Shown here in pieces: positions 1-5,850 of a stretch of DNA of 12,659 bases. Each line of letters opens with the position of its first letter. The stretch's first letter is position 1. A model generated the notes under the pieces. That model saw only the letters and a list, made by a program, of their open reading frames with translations. It did no database searches and was not told the DNA's origin. Source of the stretch: Bacteroidetes bacterium UBA955 (GTDB taxonomy: Bacteria; Bacteroidota; Bacteroidia; NS11-12g; UBA955); the NCBI GenBank assembly GCA_002293105.1, contig DBCP01000002.1:2234-14892 (forward strand), read 5' to 3'. A program made the position numbers and the translations under genes.

Positions 1-42
1 GTTTTGAAGTATACAACCGTTAACGGCGTACAAGGATTCTGA
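1..42 (+). CDS. 3' end of an unidentified upstream gene (partial)
   Basis: Only frame 1 stays open from the left edge. It gives 13 residues (V-L-K-Y-T-T-V-N-G-V-Q-G-F) and then TGA at 40-42. The stop shares its last base with the ATG of mtgA (TGATG), an arrangement typical of translational coupling, which supports this being the tail of a real gene in the same transcript. The piece is too short to identify. The other two forward frames are less convincing; frame 2 meets a stop within the first few bases. Confidence 0.5.
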   Translation, partial: VLKYTTVNGVQGF

Positions 43-791
43 TGATAACACTATTTATATTTTACCGCGTTATCAAATGGATTTTCCGATTGTTAATGGC
101 CTTCATCGCGATATCCCTGCTTTGGGTGGTTGCTTACCGATTCATCAACCCGCCCACAACGGCACTCATGAGTAGCAGAAGCAGTCTGTACGATATCGAT
201 TGTAACCAAACTTGGGTTGATTACCAGAGCATCGGCAACAACATCAAAATGGCGGTCATTTGCGGCGAAGACCAACGCTTTAAGGAGCACCATGGATTTG
301 ATTTTAAGGCGATTCAAAAAGCCATTCAACACAACATGAGCGGTGGAAAAGTGCGTGGGGCCAGCACCATCTCTCAACAAACCGCCAAAAATGTATTTCT
401 GTGGGAAGGTCGATCCTGGGTGCGCAAAGGCCTCGAAGTGTGGTTCACTGCATTGATAGAACTCGTTTGGGGAAAAGAACGCATTTTGGAAGTCTATCTC
501 AACATCATCGAATTTGGTCCCGGCGAAGAGCTGTTGTTAAAGGCTCAAACCTTGAGAGCAGAAGGCAGCGAATCTGAGAAAGCGAAAATCGCCCCTGTTT
601 TTGGCATTGAAGCCGCTTCTCAATTTTACTTCAACACCCCTTGCAACAACCTCACCAAAACCCAAGCCGCCAAATTGGCAAGCATTCTCCCCTGTCCAAG
701 CAGTTGCGGGATGTCGTCCCCGTTTGCCTACAAACACCGCTTGTTCATTTTGCGATGCATGCGTCGGTGGGGAAAATCACTATTGTTGTGA
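42..791 (+). CDS. mtgA: Monofunctional biosynthetic peptidoglycan transglycosylase (GT51)
   Basis: This enzyme polymerises lipid II into glycan strands at the periplasmic face of the inner membrane and has no transpeptidase domain. The 249-residue protein has a single membrane anchor at about residues 9-32 followed by a GT51 domain. The family motifs appear in order: GEDQRF with catalytic Glu76, GASTISQQ at 106-113, the RKG-x-E region at 128-132, and KERILEVYLN at 145-154. The C-terminal FGIEAA and TKTQAAKLASILP elements match E. coli MtgA closely. One oddity is that about 24 extra residues (162-186) separate EFGPG from FGIEAA, where E. coli has one residue. The protein is also unusually rich in cysteine for this family (C54, C74, C201, C218, C222, C239). 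The ATG at 42 overlaps the preceding stop, and AAGGA at 32-36 is one of the few Shine-Dalgarno-like sequences in the window. The identification is secure. Confidence 0.95.
   Translation: MITLFIFYRVIKWIFRLLMAFIAISLLWVVAYRFINPPTTALMSSRSSLYDIDCNQTWVDYQSIGNNIKMAVICGEDQRFKEHHGFDFKAIQKAIQHNMSGGKVRGASTISQQTAKNVFLWEGRSWVRKGLEVWFTALIELVWGKERILEVYLNIIEFGPGEELLLKAQTLRAEGSESEKAKIAPVFGIEAASQFYFNTPCNNLTKTQAAKLASILPCPSSCGMSSPFAYKHRLFILRCMRRWGKSLLL
525..599 (+). other. Lineage-specific insertion inside the MtgA GT51 domain
   Basis: Residues 162-186 of MtgA are charged and helix-prone, rich in Glu, Lys and Leu. They sit between the conserved EFGPG and FGIEAA segments. In E. coli MtgA, recalled from memory, the same junction is EFGDG-V-FGVEAA, so about 24 residues are added. 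The reading frame is kept and both flanks are intact, so this is an insertion and not a frameshift. Confidence 0.7.
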
Positions 792-852
792 TCCAAAACC
801 CAATCATTTAGTGGGCGAGCAGTCCATATTAAACCCTTTGCGAAAATTGTCG

Positions 853-860
853 TATTTTTG
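853..860 (+). promoter_or_regulatory. Bacteroidota -7 box (TAnnTTTG) upstream of efp
   Basis: TATTTTTG is an exact match to the TAnnTTTG consensus of the Bacteroidota primary sigma factor. It ends 14 bases before the efp ATG, inside the largest intergenic gap (792-874). I find no good -33 TTG at the expected spacing. It probably drives efp and the genes behind it. Confidence 0.6.
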
Positions 861-874
861 CAGTAATTCAATTT

Positions 875-1435
875 ATGGCAACTACTCAAGACGTATCGGT
901 TGGAAATTTTCTGCGCTACAACGGCGAACTCGTTCAAGTCATCGAATGGCAACACCGCACCCCAGGAAACTTGCGTGCATTCTATCAAGGCAAAATGCGT
1001 CGTGTGAAAGACGGCAAATTGGCTGAAAACCGCTTCCGCAGTGGTGAATCAGTGGAAATCGTGCGTGTAGAAACCAAGGAATTGGCCTATTTGTATGCCG
1101 AAGGTGAGGCATTTATCTGCATGGACAACGAAACGTACGACCAAGTGCCGATCGCGAAATTTATGTTTGGCGAAGGGGCTAAATTCATGAAGGAAGGCGA
1201 TACTGTATTGGTTGCGTTTGAAGGCGAAACCCCTGTTTCTGCTGAACCGCCATCGCATGCTGTGGTAGAAATCACCTACACTGAACCCGGCATGAAAGGC
1301 GATACTGCCACCAACACCCTCAAGCCTGCGACCACCGAAACCGGTGCAAACGTGATGGTGCCCTTGTTTGTGAATACCGGTGAAAAAATCAGGGTTGATA
1401 CCCGCACTGGTAGCTATGTTGAACGCGTAAAATAA
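875..1435 (+). CDS. efp: Translation elongation factor P
   Basis: EF-P binds between the ribosomal P and E sites and relieves stalling at polyproline stretches. The protein has 186 residues, the usual length, and all three beta-barrel domains: an N-terminal KOW-like domain (about 1-65), a middle OB domain (about 66-128) and a C-terminal OB domain. The C-terminal signature is clear (TEPGMKGDTATNTLKPA, then a VKVPLF-like VMVPLF and DTRTGSYVERVK at the end). The tip loop of domain I reads TPGNLRAF. The position equal to E. coli Lys34 is Asn32, with Leu33 and Arg34 after it, so the usual modifiable lysine or EarP-type arginine is missing. The start lies 14 bases after a TAnnTTTG box and has no Shine-Dalgarno. 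efp leads a tight operon with speB 12 bp downstream. Confidence 0.96.
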   Translation: MATTQDVSVGNFLRYNGELVQVIEWQHRTPGNLRAFYQGKMRRVKDGKLAENRFRSGESVEIVRVETKELAYLYAEGEAFICMDNETYDQVPIAKFMFGEGAKFMKEGDTVLVAFEGETPVSAEPPSHAVVEITYTEPGMKGDTATNTLKPATTETGANVMVPLFVNTGEKIRVDTRTGSYVERVK

Positions 1436-1447
1436 CCCCGCGTACCC

Positions 1448-2344
1448 ATGCAACCATTGATGTCGGCCGAAGAAGGCTTTTTGGCCTTTCCAGAAACCGA
1501 ACTCGCTACTTTGGAAAACGCCAAAGTGGTGGTTCAATTGACCCCTTACGAACACTCTAGTTCCTACCTCATGGGATCGGATAAAGGTCCTGCCGCCATG
1601 GTAGAAGCCAGCCATTTTGTAGAATTTTACGACGAAGAAATCGACCGTGAAGCCTACAAGAATTTTGGCATCGCTACATTGCAACCCATCGATTTCACAG
1701 GCGCTATTGATGCCGATGCCGTGAAACTTATTGCCGACCAAACCCGCGAACTCCTCAACCTCAATAAATTTGTGGTTTCCTTGGGTTCAGAACATACAGT
1801 AACCTACGGATACATGCAGGCCTACGCCGAAAAGTATCCCAACATTAGCGTATTGCAGATCGATGCGCACAGCGATTTGAGAGTGGCCTACCAAGGCAAC
1901 CCCTATTCACATGCCAGCGTAATGCACCGCATTCACGATATGGGCTTGAATTTGGTGCAAGTGGGTATCCGTGCCCAGTGCATCGAAGAAAGCCAACTCA
2001 TCAAATCCTCGAACAACATCCATACTTGGTATGCCCATGATTTGTGGGACAACGATGCTTGGATTGATGATTGTATCGACAAATTGGGCGATGTGGTTTA
2101 TGTGACCATCGATGCAGACGGGTTTGACCCCTCTGTGGCACCCGCTGTGGGTACGGCAGAGCCCGGCGGACTCACTTGGATCCAAGGATGTAAGTTGCTT
2201 CGCAGAATTGCAGAAAGAAAACAAGTAGTGGGTTTCGACATCGTTGAAATCGCTCCGAGAGAAAATGATATCCTCACTGAATTTACCATGGCCAAGCTCT
2301 GTTATAAGTTCTTGGGATATTTGAACATCAACAACAGAATATGA
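1448..2344 (+). CDS. speB: Agmatinase (ureohydrolase/arginase family)
   Basis: This is a cytoplasmic binuclear manganese hydrolase expected to split agmatine into putrescine and urea. The 298-residue protein carries the whole metal-binding set: His116 in GSEH, Asp139-x-His141-x-Asp143 (DAHSD), and Asp222-x-Asp224-x-x-Asp227 (DADGFDP), followed by GTAEPGG with Glu238. The YSHASVMHR segment (153-161) is the form common in bacterial and archaeal agmatinases and differs from the arginase HGMP loop. FDIVEIAPREN is also family-typical. Substrate cannot be fixed from sequence alone; related family members act on guanidinobutyrate or formimidoylglutamate. It begins 12 bp after efp, and its stop overlaps the next ATG (ATGA at 2341-2344), so it is co-translated with the cysteine desulfurase. 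Met5 at 1460 is an alternative start. Confidence 0.88.
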   Translation: MQPLMSAEEGFLAFPETELATLENAKVVVQLTPYEHSSSYLMGSDKGPAAMVEASHFVEFYDEEIDREAYKNFGIATLQPIDFTGAIDADAVKLIADQTRELLNLNKFVVSLGSEHTVTYGYMQAYAEKYPNISVLQIDAHSDLRVAYQGNPYSHASVMHRIHDMGLNLVQVGIRAQCIEESQLIKSSNNIHTWYAHDLWDNDAWIDDCIDKLGDVVYVTIDADGFDPSVAPAVGTAEPGGLTWIQGCKLLRRIAERKQVVGFDIVEIAPRENDILTEFTMAKLCYKFLGYLNINNRI

Positions 2345-3486
2345 CAACGGCCCAAAGAATTTACCTCGACAATGCTGCCACCACACCGATGGCCGACGAG
2401 GTAATTGAAGCGATGGTTCCCATGATGCGTGAGCACTACGGAAACCCCAGTTCAACCCATGCACACGGCAGAAAAGTTCGTGGTATCATCGAAGAAGCCC
2501 GCGGTACCGTTGCGAAATTGCTCAACTGTGCGCCCGGTGAAATTTTCTTCACTTCAGGGGGCACCGAAGCCGATAACCTCGCACTGCGTGGCTCGGTTGC
2601 CAAATTGGGCGTCCAAAATATCATCTCCTCGGCCATCGAACACCATGCCGTTTTACATACCGTAGAAGAACTCCACCAAATGCAAAACATCGGTCTAGAC
2701 TTCGTCAAAATCGACGAAAAAGGCCATGTAGACATGCAACATTTGGGACAGTTACTCCAGCAAAAACCCCATACTTTGGTAAGTCTGATGCACGCCAACA
2801 ACGAAATTGGCAACATGATCGATATCCAAGCCGTGGGTGAAATGGTGCACAATGCCAATGGATTTTTCCATTGCGATACCGTGCAGACCATGGGTCATTT
2901 TCCCTTTGATTTGAATCAAGGCCATATCGACTTTTTGGCGGGTGCCGGACACAAATTCAATGGTCCAAAGGGCTGTGGATTCATCTACATCAACAAAAAG
3001 AACAAAATTGTTCCGCAAATTACCGGCGGTGCCCAAGAGCGTGAAATGCGCGGCGGTACTGAGAATGTCATTGGCATTGTAGGACTGGCCAAAGCGCTGG
3101 AAATTGCGTATCGCGATATCGATGCCAAAAAACAACACATCACACAGTTAAAAACTGCCATGATGGATCTTTTGCGCCAGCAAATTCCTGGCGTGAGTTT
3201 CAATGGTGATCCTGAAGGACGTAGTCTTTACACAGTATTGAGCGTTTCTTTGCCTCCCAATGACATGAGCAGCATGTTGTTGTTCCAGCTCGATTTGGCC
3301 GGTATTTCTTGCAGTGGTGGCAGTGCGTGTTCCAGTGGAGCCACTGGTGGAAGCCATGTAATCAACAGCATCCATCCCGGAACCGATCGCAGCACCGTTC
3401 GCTTCAGCTTCGGAAAACACAACACCTTGGACGAAATCCAATATACGGTGAACCAACTCGCCACTTGGTACGGAAACAAAGCATAA
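2341..3486 (+). CDS. Cysteine desulfurase, NifS/IscS type (group I, PLP-dependent)
   Basis: The enzyme takes sulfur from cysteine as an enzyme persulfide for iron-sulfur clusters or tRNA thiolation. The 381-residue protein is full length. It opens with YLDNAATTP (8-16) and has TSGGTEADN (71-79) for PLP phosphate contact, His102 in the EHHAV motif, HANNEIG (151-157), Asp179, and GAGHKFNGPKG with Schiff-base Lys205. The catalytic-loop cysteine is Cys330 in SGGSACSSG, a group I (NifS/IscS) loop and not the SufS-type loop. No iscU, iscA or fdx gene is nearby, so the sulfur acceptor is unknown; this could serve tRNA modification as well as cluster assembly. The ATG overlaps the speB stop by 4 bp, and the following lipoprotein gene begins inside its 3' end. 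Confidence 0.93.
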   Translation: MTTAQRIYLDNAATTPMADEVIEAMVPMMREHYGNPSSTHAHGRKVRGIIEEARGTVAKLLNCAPGEIFFTSGGTEADNLALRGSVAKLGVQNIISSAIEHHAVLHTVEELHQMQNIGLDFVKIDEKGHVDMQHLGQLLQQKPHTLVSLMHANNEIGNMIDIQAVGEMVHNANGFFHCDTVQTMGHFPFDLNQGHIDFLAGAGHKFNGPKGCGFIYINKKNKIVPQITGGAQEREMRGGTENVIGIVGLAKALEIAYRDIDAKKQHITQLKTAMMDLLRQQIPGVSFNGDPEGRSLYTVLSVSLPPNDMSSMLLFQLDLAGISCSGGSACSSGATGGSHVINSIHPGTDRSTVRFSFGKHNTLDEIQYTVNQLATWYGNKA

Positions 3487-3950
3487 TCGCCGCGGTTGTC
3501 GCAATTGCCCTCAGCTTCACAGCCTGTGCAACCCTGATTACGGGCAAGCAGCAAGTAATTCGCGTTGTTTCTACCCCCGCCGGGGCAGATGTACACTTTT
3601 TTCGTATCCTTGGACCTGAATTTATTCCAATGTCGCCCGGCGACACCCTCGAACCCACATCATCCGCAGTACCATCGTCCAGAATCAATCACCGTTTAGA
3701 CACCGCGGTCCATTGCGTTACGCCGTGCTTCTTGCGGGTACCAAGATTGCAAACCGACACCCTCGTTATGGTCGTGGAAAAGGCTGGCTATCAACCGGTA
3801 ACACATCGCTTTAAAAAGAGATGGAACGAGGCCAGTGCCCTGAATTTTATCCTCCCCTGGAATTGGATGATCGATGCGAACAATGGCGCTGTTCTCAGAT
3901 ATGATCAACCCGATACCTTTCTACTGCAAGAAATCAAAAAAAGGCAGTAA
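3465..3950 (+). CDS. Small PEGA-like outer-membrane or periplasmic lipoprotein, TTG start
   Basis: From the TTG at 3465 the frame encodes 161 residues with a textbook lipoprotein signal: Arg-Lys near the N-terminus, a hydrophobic stretch (residues 7-18) and a lipobox ending TAC with Cys21 as the lipidated residue. The mature part begins ATLITGKQQ and has a PEGA-like STPAGADVHF strand (about 36-45), then TPCFLRVPR and EKAGYQPVTHRF. It ends with an NFILPWNWMIDANNGAVLRYD segment (cut here at 20 residues or fewer per motif) that resembles the ID-x-x-x-GA-x-Y ending of many small bacterial lipoproteins of the CAT-I-x-G type. A longer frame begins at ATG 3309, but its extra N-terminus is Trp/His-rich and lies inside the desulfurase, so I reject it. 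The start overlaps the upstream gene by 22 bp. Function is unknown. Confidence 0.72.
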   Translation: MVRKQSIIAAVVAIALSFTACATLITGKQQVIRVVSTPAGADVHFFRILGPEFIPMSPGDTLEPTSSAVPSSRINHRLDTAVHCVTPCFLRVPRLQTDTLVMVVEKAGYQPVTHRFKKRWNEASALNFILPWNWMIDANNGAVLRYDQPDTFLLQEIKKRQ

Positions 3951-3955
3951 TTTTG
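3948..3955 (+). promoter_or_regulatory. Bacteroidota -7 box (TAnnTTTG) upstream of the PTPS gene
   Basis: TAATTTTG matches TAnnTTTG exactly. Its first three bases are the TAA stop of the lipoprotein gene, and it ends 10 bases before the next ATG at 3966. No TTG lies at -33 spacing. It would allow the pterin-synthase and membrane-protein genes to be transcribed separately from the efp operon. Confidence 0.5.
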
Positions 3956-3965
3956 TAACCTAGCA

Positions 3966-4382
3966 ATGCCCATCCTTTACCTCACACGGAAAGAACATTT
4001 TAATGCCGCCCACCGGTTGTGGAACCCCAATTGGAGCGAAGAGCGGAATTATACCACGTTTGGAAAATGTGCCAACCCCCATTATCATGGACACAATTTT
4101 GACTTGTTCGTTTGTGTGAAGGGACAGCCAGACCCCGATACCGGATGCGTGATGGATTTAAAGGTCCTTAAGGTGATTATTCGCGAGGAAGTCATCGACC
4201 ACTTAGACCATCAAAACCTAAACTTGGACGTACCCTGGTTGGCCGGCACCATGCCCAGCATCGAAACGGTGGTGGTCGCGATTTGGCAACGACTGAGTCC
4301 GAAGCTCCCCGCGGGTGTTGCTTTGCATAAGATTACGCTTTGGGAAACCCAAAACAACTTCGTAGAATACTACGGAGAGTGA
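3966..4382 (+). CDS. 6-pyruvoyl-tetrahydropterin / 6-carboxytetrahydropterin synthase family (PTPS, QueD superfamily)
   Basis: The family converts 7,8-dihydroneopterin triphosphate to 6-pyruvoyl-tetrahydropterin (tetrahydrobiopterin route) or to 6-carboxy-tetrahydropterin (queuosine route). The 138-residue protein has the three zinc histidines His16 (NAAHRL), His41 and His43 (HGH), catalytic Cys35, the Asp81-His82 pair (LDHQN) and substrate-binding Glu127 (ETQNN). Compared with human PTPS as I recall it (H23, H48, H50, C42, D88, H89), all six positions shift by exactly 7. The spacing from Cys to HGH is five residues, as in eukaryotic and PTPS-II enzymes; E. coli QueD has three. Many pipelines would name it queD, but the motif spacing favours PTPS activity. 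No queC, queE or folE is in the window. It starts 10 bases after a TAnnTTTG box, and the following gene begins 4 bp after its stop. Confidence 0.88.
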   Translation: MPILYLTRKEHFNAAHRLWNPNWSEERNYTTFGKCANPHYHGHNFDLFVCVKGQPDPDTGCVMDLKVLKVIIREEVIDHLDHQNLNLDVPWLAGTMPSIETVVVAIWQRLSPKLPAGVALHKITLWETQNNFVEYYGE

Positions 4383-4386
4383 TACC

Positions 4387-5850
4387 ATGATAGCTTTCTT
4401 CCATCGGTTGGTGAATACCGAAAATGGGCTACGTATAGCGGCCTTGTTGCTGTTTTTACCGATGTTTTTTATCACCCAAGGCAGCATTCTTTGCACCACC
4501 GATACCGGTGCCTATTTACAAACCATTAGCAACATTGAAACACAGGGATTGGCGGCTGCTATTCCCATGGACCGATCGGTTTTTTACGGGCTCTTCCTAT
4601 GGGCTGGCAAGCACTATTTTGGCATCGGTCCGTTGCTTTCTCAAATGGGCATAGCGATCCATCCCCCATTTCTGTTTGAGATTTTGCTCGTTCCTTGCGT
4701 ATTGCTCTTGCTGGGTGCGGTATATCTGCTTGAATCTGCGTTCACCCAACAGGCAGCTTGGATCGCTGCAATTGCGATGTCTGTGGCCACACTGCTAACG
4801 CCACTGCCATGGTTTGTTTTTCAAGTGATGCCCGATGTTTTTACCCCATTGCTGTTTCTGTATGCGATGATGTTTTTGAAAGCTACATCCCGGGGAGCAA
4901 AAGTCTTGTCAACCTTCGTATTGTTGTTTGCTGCTTTGATGCATCACTCCCATCTGCCCTTGCTCACTGCGTTCGCTGCGGGCATCCATCTCCTCAAAAA
5001 ACCCCTGCGCAACCAATTGGATTTGACAGCCAAAAACACCCTACGGCTATTGGCCATTAGCCTGATTCCTTGGATCATCACCATTGCCCTCAATGCCTGG
5101 GCAGGTAACGGAATCACACCCTCAAAAGGAAGTCACGTCTTTCTAATGGGCAAACTCTGCGAAAATGGCATCCTCAAAGCCTACCTCGATGAAAACCCCA
5201 TCGCCACCAACCCTTTGGCCAAATCACACCCCGAAATCGCAACGTTTTATCAGCACAAAGACGACCTGCCCAAACACGCTTGGGACTTCGTGTGGAACGA
5301 CCAACCACTGCTCGGCCCCACCGGTGGATGGCACCACAGCAAAGACCTTTACCTCAGCATTTATGCGGCCACCCTCACATCGCCCAAACTTGTCATCAAA
5401 CACATTGAAGCCGCTGTGAAAGCCACATTTCAGCAAGTATTTCTAAACCATGCAGGAGATGGACTTGAACCACTTAGCAAAGAGGGTGCAGTGGCCACCG
5501 AACTCAAAAAACACTTTCCGGGCGATTATCAAGGATTTTTTGGCCATTCAGCCCAACAACAATCCCGCATCAATTTTGGCACCTTCAACCAAGTCTACGA
5601 TATCGTGGCAGCCATCCTGATTCTGACATGCCTGCTTCTGCTATACAAATTCTCTAACCCCCAATATGCTTGGCTACTGGGTGTCACCCTGTTCTTTGTG
5701 CTATGCAATGCATTCGTTACCGCCAACTTGGCCAATGTACTGTCACGACTCAATGCACGTACATTTTGGCTAATCCCACTGATGTGCGCCGCCGTCATCA
5801 CTGCTATTTTGTTGGAATTGCGCGATGGCAACCGTCAATCTACCCGATAA
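4387..5850 (+). CDS. Multi-pass membrane protein, GT-C glycosyltransferase-like, uncharacterised
   Basis: The 487-residue protein has about ten predicted membrane segments (near 17-36, 95-117, 123-140, 150-165, 173-203, 220-238, 402-420, 427-446 and 460-477). A soluble loop of about 160 residues (240-400) sits between the two membrane blocks. Asp39 in TTDTGAYL lies in the first extracytoplasmic loop, where GT-C enzymes keep a catalytic acid. The QVMPDVFTPLLFL segment (146-158) and the RLNARTFWLIPL segment (454-465) are the sort of patterns seen in uncharacterised GT-C-like proteins. The loop motifs GKLCENGILKAYLDEN, the DLPKHAWDFVW run and PTGGWH also recall a hypothetical family I remember from Proteobacteria. 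Such enzymes use polyprenyl-phosphate sugars, but donor and acceptor here are unknown. It starts 4 bp after the PTPS gene and is probably co-transcribed. Its last 16 bp overlap the convergent M14 gene. Confidence 0.6.
   Translation: MIAFFHRLVNTENGLRIAALLLFLPMFFITQGSILCTTDTGAYLQTISNIETQGLAAAIPMDRSVFYGLFLWAGKHYFGIGPLLSQMGIAIHPPFLFEILLVPCVLLLLGAVYLLESAFTQQAAWIAAIAMSVATLLTPLPWFVFQVMPDVFTPLLFLYAMMFLKATSRGAKVLSTFVLLFAALMHHSHLPLLTAFAAGIHLLKKPLRNQLDLTAKNTLRLLAISLIPWIITIALNAWAGNGITPSKGSHVFLMGKLCENGILKAYLDENPIATNPLAKSHPEIATFYQHKDDLPKHAWDFVWNDQPLLGPTGGWHHSKDLYLSIYAATLTSPKLVIKHIEAAVKATFQQVFLNHAGDGLEPLSKEGAVATELKKHFPGDYQGFFGHSAQQQSRINFGTFNQVYDIVAAILILTCLLLLYKFSNPQYAWLLGVTLFFVLCNAFVTANLANVLSRLNARTFWLIPLMCAAVITAILLELRDGNRQSTR

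Noticed and set aside
601..1026. Plus-strand open frame spanning the end of mtgA and the start of efp
   Set aside because: It runs in a different frame through two confirmed genes, has low-complexity Ser/Pro/Arg composition, and would cover the efp promoter.
1049..1741. Long minus-strand open frame (230 codons) opposite efp and speB
   Set aside because: It lies antisense to two clearly conserved genes, has a His/Phe/Gly-rich composition typical of the complement of coding sequence, and shows no recognisable domain.
1907..2464. Minus-strand open frame (185 codons) opposite the end of speB and start of the desulfurase
   Set aside because: Both opposite genes are secure and no motif or start context supports this frame.
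3309..3464. ATG at 3309 as the start of the lipoprotein gene
   Set aside because: It would place 52 Trp/His/Asn-rich residues before the signal peptide and overlap the desulfurase by 178 bp.
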